A DNA stretch of 64,000 nt from Mesorhizobium huakuii (GTDB lineage Bacteria; Pseudomonadota; Alphaproteobacteria; Rhizobiales; Rhizobiaceae), in assembly GCF_014189455.1 (NCBI RefSeq), contig NZ_CP050296.1, positions 2,476,001-2,540,000 of the forward strand, given 5' to 3'. The notes below the pieces were generated by a model, which was not told where the DNA came from, did no database searches, and saw only the letters and a program-made list of their open reading frames with translations. Positions 1 through 8,600 of the stretch are shown here, piece by piece; within the stretch, counting starts at the first letter, position 1, and each line of letters starts with the position of its first letter. Position numbers and translations under genes: made by a program.

Positions 1-1635
1 CGAATGCAGTGCCGCCCAGTCCCCCGTCGGCATGGAGGATGGTATAGCTCTTGGCCACGAAAGTGCCCGGCAGGTAGGTCACCGCCACCGTGCCGCCCGA
101 GAGGTCGGCCGTGCCGGTAACGTTGGTGCGGTCGGCCGTAACAGGCGAAACCTCGACGCTGTATGTGGAGCCCGCGCCGAACACGAGGTTCCCGGCGACC
201 GTGATGGTGCCGATCGAATTGCCTGGCGCCAGAACGCCGCCCACGATCGTTGTGTTGCCAACCGTGCCGGTACCCCCAGCGTGCCGCCACTGTTGACCGT
301 CGTCAGCACGGACGATGCAATCGACCCGTTCACCGACAGGACGCCACCATTCACCGTCGTCGCGCCGGTGTAGGTGTTGGCACCATCAAGAACGGTGCCG
401 CCGCTGTTCTGGGTCACCGTGCCGTCGCCGCTTATGGCGGGTGAGAACGTGACGGCGTTCGATTGGTTGAAATTGATCGCGCCGTTATTGGTCAGGCTGG
501 ACAGGCCCGAAATCGTCCCGGCGACAGTCCCATTCGCAACCGCATTGCCGAGATTGAACGTGCCTGTGGCATTGATGGTAAAGCTGCCGCCGCTCTGGAA
601 ATTCAACGCACCCGCGAGGTTCAGCGTGCCTGCGCCACCGGCGCCACTGGGTCCAAGATACGAACCGACGAGAACTCCCGGAACTCCGGTGCCACCCAGG
701 ATAATTGCGCCCCCACTGCCGATGGCGATGGATGAGGTGGAGTCGACCGTAACGGCACCGCTGCCGCCCGCTCCGCCCCCGGCTACCGCAGTGTACCATG
801 AGGCGCCGCTGCCGCCCATCCCGCCGACCAGCAGCGTTTCGCCTACAGAAAGGCTGGCGCCGTCCTCCAGCAAAACCGTGCCGGCACCACCAACCCCGCC
901 GACACCGAAGGCGCCCGCGCCGCCGCCGCCGCCGCCAACCAGAATCGAGCGGTTCACGGTCAGCGTGACACCAAAGACGGTAAGGTCACCCGCGGATCCG
1001 TCACCGCCAGTGCGGTCCCAGCTACCGCCGCCGCCGCCGCCGCCCACGCCGACGAATTCGTAGCTTCCGCTGTTGGTCAGAATAAGCGAAGAGGGGCCAC
1101 TCGCACCGGCATCCGGCGTCTTGCCCGAAATGTCGTTGCCGTCACCATCGACCACTTTGCCGCCGCCGCCGCCGCCGCTGCTATTTGCACCACCGCCGCC
1201 ACCCAAGAGACCGCCAAGGCCGCCGCCAGCACCGTTGGCTCCCGATCCATCCGGGTTGACGCCAGCAGCGCCACCGGGGTTGACGATAGCAGGGCCCGCG
1301 CCGCCGGCAGGGTGCCCGCCGGTACCGCCGGCGCCGCCAAGCGCACCGCCGCCGCCGCCCGCGGCAGCCGTTGCACCACCGCCTCCGACGCCGCTGATAC
1401 CGCCGCCAGTGCCTCCGGAAAATTGTGCCCCAATGCCGCCGCCGCCGCCGCCGATGCCGCCACCGCCGCCATTGCCCCAGCCGCTAGTGCCGCCGTCGCC
1501 GCCACTGCCGACCAGCAGACTATCGGCTGCCGCTGGCAGCGTGGCCAGCAGCAGAGCCGCTACGGACGTTGTGGCAAGAAGAACTTTTACACGGCCCGAT
1601 CGACGAGCCGCCCCCGGAAATGTCACGCCAGACAT
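1..1635 (-). CDS. Glycine-rich autotransporter-type outer-membrane protein (5' part, frameshifted)
   Basis: Starts at ATG 1635 and runs off the left edge, so the C-terminal part, where a beta-barrel would lie, is not visible. Residues 1-37 form a long signal peptide (basic start, hydrophobic core, cleavage near PAAA-DS). Residues about 40-235 are Gly-rich with many GGGG runs. Around residues 405-455 there is an autotransporter-associated beta-strand repeat (DGTVTQNSGGTVLDGANTYT, then TVNGGVLSVNGS). After about residue 452 the frame breaks at a run of five G (273-277); adding one G restores GGTLGGTGTVGN and APGNSIGTITVAGNLVFG, typical passenger repeats, to the window edge. The product would be a surface or secreted adhesin-like passenger. 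The passenger type is clear; the ligand is unknown. Confidence 0.72.
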
Positions 1636-1929
1636 GCCTTGCCCTCAAAAAACCGTCGCGCGCCCTACCGGCACAACAACATCGGCCAGGTGCGCCGACT
1701 GCAACGACCCAAGGCATGTCTCATCATGATTATGAAGGCTTTGAACGAGAATCCGTGCGCCTCTTGCAGTAGAGAGCCCAGACATCTGGGAGAGCAAGAG
1801 CGGCATTCGCGCCGCGGGCTTTTCATCTTGGGTTGTTGCTTGCCGGCAACAGGATCATAGAAGTAACCGACCAGATGAACCAAGTAGTGCATAAAAAAGT
1901 GGCACAGTCTGCAAAAAATAGTGCCGTCG
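1636..1929. other. Intergenic stretch upstream of the autotransporter gene
   Basis: No coding sequence is supported here. It should hold the leader and promoter of the autotransporter gene (minus strand). A 10-bp palindrome TTGCCGGCAA lies near 1841-1850, but no convincing promoter or operator can be assigned by eye. Confidence 0.3.
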
Positions 1930-2100
1930 AGCTTCGGATTCATGCGCCGCGATCGCGCCCGGAAAAACCTCGCCCAACGCCTTAAGCGTGGCGACACGAA
2001 CGCCATTGACGTCGGGTGGTTCAGCCATGTCGATCAGCGCGCGATCGGAGACCATCACATGGGACCAGAACTCCCTTGCGAAACGCATTCGCCCGCGCAT
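1930..2100 (-). pseudogene. Decayed RecQ C-terminal (HRDC) fragment
   Basis: The minus-strand translation contains VMVSDRALIDMAE, then DVNGV, LKALGEVFPGAIAAHESE. This matches the end of the intact recQ at 3003-4838 (VVFSDRTLIDMAE, EVNGV, LKEFGAIFLKAIAAHRSD) in the same order, with about ten residues missing in the middle. Upstream residues RMRFAREF also align with RLRLAKER. There is no start codon context and no helicase domain, so this is a fragment, not a gene. It lies downstream of recQ on the same strand, with the SDR gene between the two. A partial duplication or an insertion that copied the recQ end would explain it (inference). Confidence 0.7.
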
Positions 2101-2202
2101 TAAGTTCATTTGACCGGCTTCGATTGAACGATAGGCTGACAACAAGCCGCCGATTGCCGCATGGGATCGGCACCCGTCCCATGTGCGCAGAGGCCGCCTG
2201 TT

Positions 2203-2973
2203 TTGAGCATTTTCGATCGATTTTCCCTGGAGGGGCGTGTGGCCCTGATCACCGGCGGCGGACGCGGCCTCGGCTTCGAGATCGCGCGCGCCTTTGCTGA
2301 AGCCGGAGCCCATGTCGTGGTGAGCGGACGCACCGAAGCGACGCTCGACGGCGCCGTCGCCGCCATCACCGGAAATGGCGGCAGTGCGCAGGCTGCGGTC
2401 TTCGACGTGGCCGACATCGGGGCGGGCCGCGCGATGATCGCAGAGATCAGTAAGACCCGAGGCCGGCTCGACATCCTCGTCAACAATGTCGGCGCCCGCG
2501 ACAGGCGGCCGCTTGCCGCCTTCAACGACGACGACATCCTTGACCTGATCAGGACGGATCTTTTGTCGGCGATCTCGCTGTCGCGCGATGCGGCGGAGAT
2601 CATGAAGGCCCAGGGCCATGGCCGGCTGATCGCGGTGACCTCGATCGTCGGCGAGATGGCGCGGCCCGGCGACGCCATCTACCCCGCCGCCAAGCAAGGA
2701 CTGACCGGCTTGATGCGCAGCATCGCCGTCGAATATGGCGCCCACGGCGTGACCAGCAACGCCATCGCGCCGGGGATGTTCGCCACCGAGACCAATGCCG
2801 CGATGGCGGTAAACCCCGATCTGGTTGCCTTCGCGCGCCAGCGTGTTCCGCTACAGCGCTGGGGGCGGCCGCAGGAGATCGCCGGCGCCGCCCTTTTCCT
2901 CGCCAGCGACGCGGCTTCCTTCGTCAACGGCCATGTCCTGACCGTCGATGGCGGCATGTCGATACAGATGTGA
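2203..2973 (+). CDS. SDR-family NAD(P)-dependent oxidoreductase (gluconate 5-dehydrogenase-like)
   Basis: Classical short-chain dehydrogenase, about 256 residues from the TTG at 2203, which gives the family-typical start SIFDRFSLEGRVALITGG. An in-frame ATG at 2161 would add 14 unusual residues and lacks a ribosome site. Visible motifs are the cofactor loop TGGGRGLG, the NNVGA variant of NNAG, Ser in TSIVGE, the YPAAK catalytic Tyr-Lys pair and the C-terminal TVDGG. The nearest family resemblance is to gluconate 5-dehydrogenase and related sugar-acid SDRs, but the substrate cannot be read from sequence. The gene stands alone between recQ and the recQ fragment, on the opposite strand to both. 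Confidence 0.85.
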   Translation: MSIFDRFSLEGRVALITGGGRGLGFEIARAFAEAGAHVVVSGRTEATLDGAVAAITGNGGSAQAAVFDVADIGAGRAMIAEISKTRGRLDILVNNVGARDRRPLAAFNDDDILDLIRTDLLSAISLSRDAAEIMKAQGHGRLIAVTSIVGEMARPGDAIYPAAKQGLTGLMRSIAVEYGAHGVTSNAIAPGMFATETNAAMAVNPDLVAFARQRVPLQRWGRPQEIAGAALFLASDAASFVNGHVLTVDGGMSIQM

Positions 2974-3002
2974 CTATAGCCTGCAGGATTTGGTGAGAGT
3001 CT

Positions 3003-4838
3003 TCAGACCGACCCGTCGGACCGGTGGGCAGCAATCGCCTTCAGAAAAATCGCCCCAAACTCCTTGAGCTTCGCCCCTCCCACGCCATTCACTTCGGCGA
3101 ACGCATCGAGGTCCCGGGGACGCCGTTCGGCCATGTCGATCAGCGTGCGGTCGGAGAACACCACATAGGCCGGCACCTGGCGCTCCTTGGCCAGGCGCAG
3201 CCGCAGGGATTTCAGCGTGGCCAGCAGCGAAGCGTCGACGCCTTCGGCACCCGAACCCTCGGCCGCTCGCATCTTGCGCAAGGCGCGGCTGTGCATCTCG
3301 ACACGGTAGTGGAACGGCACCTCGCCACGGCCAAGCGCATGGCCCTTTTCGGCGATGGCGAGGCCGCCATGGCCGCTCGGATCCGGCTCCAGGAAACCGT
3401 TGGCGACGAGCTGCCGGATCAGCGACAGCCAGAAATCCTTCTTGTGCGCCGCGCCGCTGCCGAAGCAGGCGAGCTTCTGGTGACCGCGGGCCAAAATCTT
3501 CTCGGTCTCATGGCCGAGCAGGATGTCGATGACATGGGCGGCGCCGAAGCGCTCGCCACTCTGCGCGACAGCCGCCAGGATGATGCGCGCCTCGGCAGCG
3601 CCATCGGCGCGCGGCACCTGGTCGACGCAATTGTCGCAATTACCGCAAGGCTCGGCTTCCTCGCCGAAATAGCCAAGCAGCACCTGGCGGCGGCACTGTG
3701 CCGTCTCGCAATAACCGATCAGCGTGTCGAGCCGGCGGTGCGCACGCCTCTTGTGCTCCACCGCTGCATCCTCGTCGTCGATGAACAGCCGCCGCATGCG
3801 GATGTCACCAAGGCCGTAAAGCATGTGCGCCTCGGCCTTGCGCCCATCACGGCCGGCGCGGCCGATCTCCTGATAATAGGCTTCCAGGCTGCCCGGCATA
3901 TCGGTGTGGAAGACATAGGCGACGTCAGGTTTGTCGATGCCCATGCCGAAGGCGATGGTCGCCACCATGACGACGCCGGACAGCGTCATGAATGCGTTTT
4001 GGTTCGCCTCGCGCGCCTCCTTGCTCATGCCGGCGTGATAGGCGAGCGCGGTGACGCCGTTCTTCTCGAGGAAGGCCGCCATCTCTTCCGTCTTCTTGCG
4101 CGACAGGCAGTAGACGATGCCGCTCTTGCCCGAGTGGCGCTCGATGAAACGCAGCAATTGCCGCTTGCTGTCTTGCTTGGACTCGATCGCGAGCTTGATG
4201 TTGGGCCGGTCAAAACCCAGCACCAGCGTTTCCACCCGCTCCGCGAACAACCGCGCTTCGATATCGCTGCGCGTGCTTTCATCCGCCGTCGCCGTCACCG
4301 CGATGATCGGCACGTTGGGGAAGATGTGCCGCAAACGCGACAGGTCTTCATATTCGGGCCGAAACGCTGGCCCCCATTGCGAGATGCAATGTGCCTCGTC
4401 GATGGCGATCAGGCTGATTTCGAGCCTGGAAAGCGCCTCGAGCATGCGCTCGGTCATCAGCCGTTCCGGCGCCAAGTAGAGCAGCCGCGTCTGGCCTGAT
4501 GCCACGCGTCGCCAGGCGGCGACATTGGCTTCGCGGTCGAGCGAGGAATTGATCGTATCGGCGCCGACGCCCGCCAGCCGCAAGGCGGCGACCTGATCCT
4601 GCATCAGCGCCACCAGCGGCGAAACGACGAGGGTGAGCCCGCCCATGACCAGCGCCGGAACCTGGTAGCAGAGTGACTTGCCGGCACCCGTCGGCATGAC
4701 GGCCAGCACATGGCGCCCGCCGAGCAGCGCATCCATGACATCGGCCTGGCCGGGGCGGAAATCATCAAAGCCGAACACGTCCTTCAGGACGCGCCGCTTG
4801 GGATCCTCGGCCCGAATGCTGGCTGTCTGCGCCGACAT
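3003..4838 (-). CDS. recQ: ATP-dependent DNA helicase RecQ
   Basis: 3'-5' superfamily 2 helicase for recombination and fork repair, 611 residues from ATG 4838; a longer in-frame reading to 4949 adds 37 residues that do not belong to the family. Motifs in order: Walker A PTGAGKS, the DEAH box followed by CISQWG, ATADEST, QEIGRAGRDG, then a zinc-binding set (CETAQCRR to CGNCDNC), the RQC winged helix and a C-terminal HRDC domain with VFSDRTLIDMA and EVNGVGGAKL. All RecQ parts are present and length is normal. Upstream, 4839-5091 holds the divergent spacer with the aldehyde dehydrogenase gene. Confidence 0.97.
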   Translation of the reverse strand: MSAQTASIRAEDPKRRVLKDVFGFDDFRPGQADVMDALLGGRHVLAVMPTGAGKSLCYQVPALVMGGLTLVVSPLVALMQDQVAALRLAGVGADTINSSLDREANVAAWRRVASGQTRLLYLAPERLMTERMLEALSRLEISLIAIDEAHCISQWGPAFRPEYEDLSRLRHIFPNVPIIAVTATADESTRSDIEARLFAERVETLVLGFDRPNIKLAIESKQDSKRQLLRFIERHSGKSGIVYCLSRKKTEEMAAFLEKNGVTALAYHAGMSKEAREANQNAFMTLSGVVMVATIAFGMGIDKPDVAYVFHTDMPGSLEAYYQEIGRAGRDGRKAEAHMLYGLGDIRMRRLFIDDEDAAVEHKRRAHRRLDTLIGYCETAQCRRQVLLGYFGEEAEPCGNCDNCVDQVPRADGAAEARIILAAVAQSGERFGAAHVIDILLGHETEKILARGHQKLACFGSGAAHKKDFWLSLIRQLVANGFLEPDPSGHGGLAIAEKGHALGRGEVPFHYRVEMHSRALRKMRAAEGSGAEGVDASLLATLKSLRLRLAKERQVPAYVVFSDRTLIDMAERRPRDLDAFAEVNGVGGAKLKEFGAIFLKAIAAHRSDGSV

Positions 4839-5091
4839 CAGGATGACACCGGATCGGAAGCAAATTTTCGGGAATTGGAGAGAATATGGGAATCGATCAA
4901 GAGACTCTCCGCGCGATGCTTCGGAGTAGCGCAGCTGCCTTCGGAACACAACCGGAACGGTCCTCCCATGTTGACGGCGGACTGATTGGTCGTGGCTGGC
5001 GAAGGCACACCTTCCCCAGCGCCACCTCCACCCCCGCTGGATTCCTTCACGTCAGGATGTAAGCTTGGCCAGGCGAGCCAGGGAGGGTACG

Positions 5092-6513
5092 ATGCTGCAG
5101 GTGAGACAGGATGTCCTCGGCGAACGGTTCCAGCTGCAGCGCACGGCCTTCGAGAAGCAGCCCTTTCCCGATCTGGGTGTGCGGAAAGACCGCCTGAAAC
5201 GCTTGCTGGCGCTGACCGAGCAGCATGAGGCCGACATTTGCGCGGCGATCGGTGCCGACTTTGGCGGCCGCTCGGCGCATGAGACGCGCCTTGCCGAACT
5301 GTTCGTCGTGCGCGCCGGCATCCGCCACACGCTGTCTCATCTGAAAGGCTGGATGCGGGAGCGTCGTGTCGCCACCACCTTGCCGTTCTTGCCGGGCCGC
5401 AATCGCCTGCTGCCGCAGCCGCTTGGTCTCGTGGGCATCGTCTCGCCCTGGAACTACCCCTTCCAGCTTGCCGTCGCGCCGGTCACGGCAGCGCTCGCCG
5501 CTGGCAACCGCGTGCTGGTCAAGCCTTCCGAACTGACACCAGCTTTTTCCGAGCTGCTCGCCAGACTGGCCAGCGAGCATTTCGCCCCGGACGAGTTGAG
5601 CGTCATCACCGGCGATGCCGAGATGGGCAAGGCCTTCGTGGCGATGCCGTTCGATCATCTGCTGTTCACCGGCTCGACCGCGGTCGGCCGCCAAGTCGCG
5701 ATCGCCGCTGCCGCCAACCTGACCCCGGTCACGCTCGAACTCGGCGGCAAGTCGCCGGCGATCTTCGACCCCTCCTGCGATCTCGATGCGGCGACAGCCA
5801 GCATTGCCTACGGCAAGCTGCTCAATGCCGGGCAGACCTGCATCGCGCCGGACTATCTGCTGGTGCCGAAGGGGCAGGCCGGCACGGTCGCGGCCAAGCT
5901 CGCAACCGCGGTGGCGCGGCTCTACCCAACGCTCCGCGACAACCCCGACTACACCGCCATCATCAGCGACCGCCACTTTCAGCGCCTGCGCGCCATGATC
6001 GCGGAAGCCCGTGACGCCGGCGCCGATGTCACCGAAATCAACCCGGCCGGCGAAGAATTCGGCGCCGCGAGCCGCAAGCTGCTGCCGACCCTGGTCAGCA
6101 ACGCCGGCCCGGACCTGCGGTTGATGCGCGAGGAGATTTTCGGTCCGGTGCTGCCGATCGTCGAATACGCCACCGTCGACGAGGCAATCAGCCATGTGAA
6201 CCAGGCCGACCGGCCGCTGGCGCTCTACTGGTTTGGCAACGACAGCACCAACCGCCAGCGCATCCTGCGCGAGACGATCGCCGGCGGCGTCACCATCAAC
6301 GACTGCATGCTGCATCTGGTGCAGGAGAACCAGCCCTTCGGCGGTGTCGGCCCCAGCGGCATGGGCGCCTATCACGGCGAATGGGGGTTCCGCACCTTCA
6401 GCAAGGAGAAGCCGGTTTTCCTGCAGTCGCGCCTGAGCGCCGGCGCCCTGCTGCGCCCGCCCTATGGCAAGGCGTTCGAGCGGCTTTTCGGCCTGCTTCA
6501 GCGGATCACCTGA
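5092..6513 (+). CDS. Aldehyde dehydrogenase, coniferyl-aldehyde-dehydrogenase-like
   Basis: NAD(P)-dependent aldehyde oxidation, 473 residues. The start at ATG 5092 is chosen because GGAGGG sits seven bases upstream; a longer reading from 5065 is possible. Visible features are GIVSPWNYPFQL, the cofactor segment FTGSTAVGR, the catalytic Glu in LELGGKSP and the catalytic Cys in NAGQTCIAPDY. The overall pattern, including this Cys motif and the short C-terminal hydrophobic tail, fits class 3-type or coniferyl aldehyde dehydrogenases. The physiological substrate is not shown by context: neighbours are recQ and the uronate genes. A strong terminator follows. Confidence 0.9.
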   Translation: MLQVRQDVLGERFQLQRTAFEKQPFPDLGVRKDRLKRLLALTEQHEADICAAIGADFGGRSAHETRLAELFVVRAGIRHTLSHLKGWMRERRVATTLPFLPGRNRLLPQPLGLVGIVSPWNYPFQLAVAPVTAALAAGNRVLVKPSELTPAFSELLARLASEHFAPDELSVITGDAEMGKAFVAMPFDHLLFTGSTAVGRQVAIAAAANLTPVTLELGGKSPAIFDPSCDLDAATASIAYGKLLNAGQTCIAPDYLLVPKGQAGTVAAKLATAVARLYPTLRDNPDYTAIISDRHFQRLRAMIAEARDAGADVTEINPAGEEFGAASRKLLPTLVSNAGPDLRLMREEIFGPVLPIVEYATVDEAISHVNQADRPLALYWFGNDSTNRQRILRETIAGGVTINDCMLHLVQENQPFGGVGPSGMGAYHGEWGFRTFSKEKPVFLQSRLSAGALLRPPYGKAFERLFGLLQRIT

Positions 6514-6621
6514 CCAACCGCCGTGACCTCCGCGCATTAAGTTTATATTCACCATGATCCAGCAGGTTCCGATCCTGCGGTGATGTTTTGAGTACCGCGG
6601 CGCCACGGGCGCCCAGGCAAC

Positions 6622-6657
6622 AAACCCGCGCCTCTTTGGAGGTGCGGGTTTTTCATT
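6622..6657 (+). terminator. Rho-independent terminator after the aldehyde dehydrogenase
   Basis: Stem of AACCCGCGCCTC pairing with GAGGTGCGGGTT (one G-T pair), loop TTTG, followed by TTTCATTT. It also carries an A-rich flank on the left, so it may serve the convergent kdgF transcript too. Confidence 0.8.
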
Positions 6658-6691
6658 TCGAAAGAGAGCGCGAAGTCGGCCGCTGCTGCCC

Positions 6692-7024
6692 TCAGGCGAG
6701 AAAATCCGCCCGGTGCGGCGTAAAACTGTCGACCAGCCGCCCCGCTTCCAGCGCCTTGACGCCATGCACCAGACCGGACGGCACGATGAAGCTGCCCCCG
6801 GCCTCAAGAATCTCCGTCCGCCCGTCGATGGTCACCTCGAAGCGGCCTTCGGCGACATAGCTTGACTGCACATGCGGATGGGAATGTAGGGCACCGACGC
6901 CGCCCTTGTCGAAGCCGAATTCGACCAGCATCAACTCATCGATGGAGAGGAGAACGCGCCGCCTGTTGCCATCCGGCGTCGGCGTCCAAGCACCCTCGCC
7001 GGCATGCGCGAAGATCTTCGTCAT
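6692..7024 (-). CDS. kdgF: Cupin KdgF (unsaturated uronate ring-opening protein)
   Basis: Single-domain cupin of 110 residues. The family turns 4,5-unsaturated monouronates from pectin or alginate into the linear keto form. The sequence shows the KdgF pattern: a metal-binding GALHSHPHVQSSYV, then GRFEVTIDG, FIVPSGLVHGV and the ending SFTPHRADFL. ATG 7024 is preferred over ATG 7030 because GAGGAG lies six bases before it. It lies 28 bp downstream of uxaC on the same strand, so the two are probably co-transcribed, which supports a uronate role. No pectate or alginate lyase is visible in the window. A general sugar-binding cupin remains possible, but the match in motif order is good. Confidence 0.82.
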   Translation of the reverse strand: MTKIFAHAGEGAWTPTPDGNRRRVLLSIDELMLVEFGFDKGGVGALHSHPHVQSSYVAEGRFEVTIDGRTEILEAGGSFIVPSGLVHGVKALEAGRLVDSFTPHRADFLA

Positions 7025-7052
7025 CGTCATCTCCTCATCGCGGACGCATGCG

Positions 7053-8461
7053 TCAGAGCCGGTAGGCTTTCTTCGCCAGCGTATAGGCCAATTCCCCTGC
7101 CAGCTCATGCGCCTCGTCCTCGCGCAGCCGGTGTTCGGCGACGAGGCGTGCGAGGAAGGCGCAGTCGACGCGACGCGCCACATCGTGGCGAGCCGGGATC
7201 GAGGGAAAGGCGCGCGTGTCGTCGTTGAAGCCGACAGTGTTGTAGAAGCCGGCCGTCTCCGTCGTCATCTCGCGAAAGCGGCGCATGCCTTCCGGACTGT
7301 CGTGGAACCACCAGGCCGGCCCGAGCTTCAGCGCCGGGTAAACACCGGCCAGCGGCGCCAGTTCGCGCGCATAGCTGCTCTCGTCGAGCGTGAAGAGGAT
7401 GACGGTCAGGTCACGCTCCAGCCCGATGCAATCGAGCAGCGGCTTCAGCGCCGTCACATAGTCGGTCCGCGTCGGGATATCGAACCCTTGTCGCGACCGA
7501 ACTTTTGGAAAACGTCAGGCGAATGGTTGCGCCAGGAGCCGGGATGGATCTGCAGCACCAGCCCGTCATCCCGGCTCATCTTGGCCATCTCGGTCAGCAT
7601 CTGGGCGCGGAACAGTTTATGCTCGCGCTCGTCCTCCGAGCCGCGGCGGATGCGGTTGAACAGCTCCTGCGCCGCCGCGTCGGAAAGGTTGGCGGTCTCG
7701 GCCGTCGGATGGCCATGGTCGGACGAGGTCGCGCCAAAACTCATGAAGAAAGCACGCCGCTGGCGATGCGCGTCGAGATAACCGGCCCAGCTGCCGGTGT
7801 CGCAGCCGGTGATCTCGCCGAGCCGATCGAGATTGGCCGAAAACCCCTCGAAATCGGGATCGACAACCGCGTCTGGACGATAGGCGGTGACAACGCGGCC
7901 CTCCCAGCCGCTGTCGCGGATCATCTTATGCCATTTGAGATCGTCGAGCGCGCCTTCGGTCGTGGCGATGACCTCGATGTTGAAGCGCTCGAACAAGGCG
8001 CGGGGACGGAAATTCTCCCACTGCAGCACCGTCGCGATCGTGTCGTAATGGCGGTCGGCTGTCGCGGCATTCAGCGGCTCTTCGATGCCGAACAGATGCG
8101 CCAGCACATGGTCGAGCCACAGCCGGGTCGGCGTGCCCCGAAACAGGTAATAGTGCTCGGCAAAGCGCCGCCAGATCGTCCTGCCGTCGGTCTCCACCGG
8201 AGCGCCATCCAGGTTCGCCACGCCGAGATCTTCCAGCCGCACGCCCTGGCTGAACAGCATGCGGAAGATGTAGTGGTCGGGCACGATGAGCAATTGCGCC
8301 GGATCCGGGAACGGCTCGTTCAGCGCATACCAGCGCGGATCGGTGTGACCATGCGGGCTGACGATGGGCAGGTTCTGGACGCCGGCGTAGAGGTCGCGGG
8401 CAAGCGAGCGCGAATGCGCTTCGGACGGAAACAGCAGGTCCGGATCGGTCAGCGCGACCAT
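7053..8461 (-). CDS. uxaC: Uronate isomerase (one frameshift)
   Basis: Interconverts glucuronate/fructuronate and galacturonate/tagaturonate. The N-terminal part (ATG 8461, VALTDPDLLFPSEAHS, then the metal-binding SPHGHTDPRW) and the C-terminal part (GVYPALKLGPAWWFHDSPEG, GFYNTVGFNDDTRAFPSIP) lie in different frames. They join at 7485-7487, where a three-base C run (G on the coding strand) should have four; with one base added the product is 469 residues, the normal size, reading DKGFDIPTRTDYVTAL. Everything else is well conserved. Either a sequencing error or a recent inactivating deletion. Divergent from uxuB with a 139-bp shared control region. Confidence 0.9.
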
Positions 8462-8600
8462 GGGAAAGCGGCTCCTTCCAGTCTGGATACCGGTACGTTC
8501 GGGCCAAGGCGAAGTCAATGTGTGCTGGCAAAGCGGCATCCTTGCGGCAGCCGCAAACAGGTGTTACGCCGCCTGTTATCCAAAGTCCCCAGTTCCCGGT

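Noticed and set aside
900..1500. Short tandem GCC/CCG repeats suggesting a repeat array or CRISPR
   Set aside because: They are codon-level repeats of Gly runs in the autotransporter and have no spacer structure.
1073..1729. Proline-rich open frame opposite the autotransporter gene
   Set aside because: It is the antisense of Gly-rich GGC/GCC codons and has no ribosome site.
1899..1920. Sigma-54-like promoter GGCACAGTCTGC
   Set aside because: The spacing between the GG and GC elements is 8, not 10, and the orientation does not lead to a gene.
6555..6600. tRNA T-arm-like GGTTCCGATCC with flanking stem
   Set aside because: No acceptor stem, D-arm or anticodon arm can be drawn around it.
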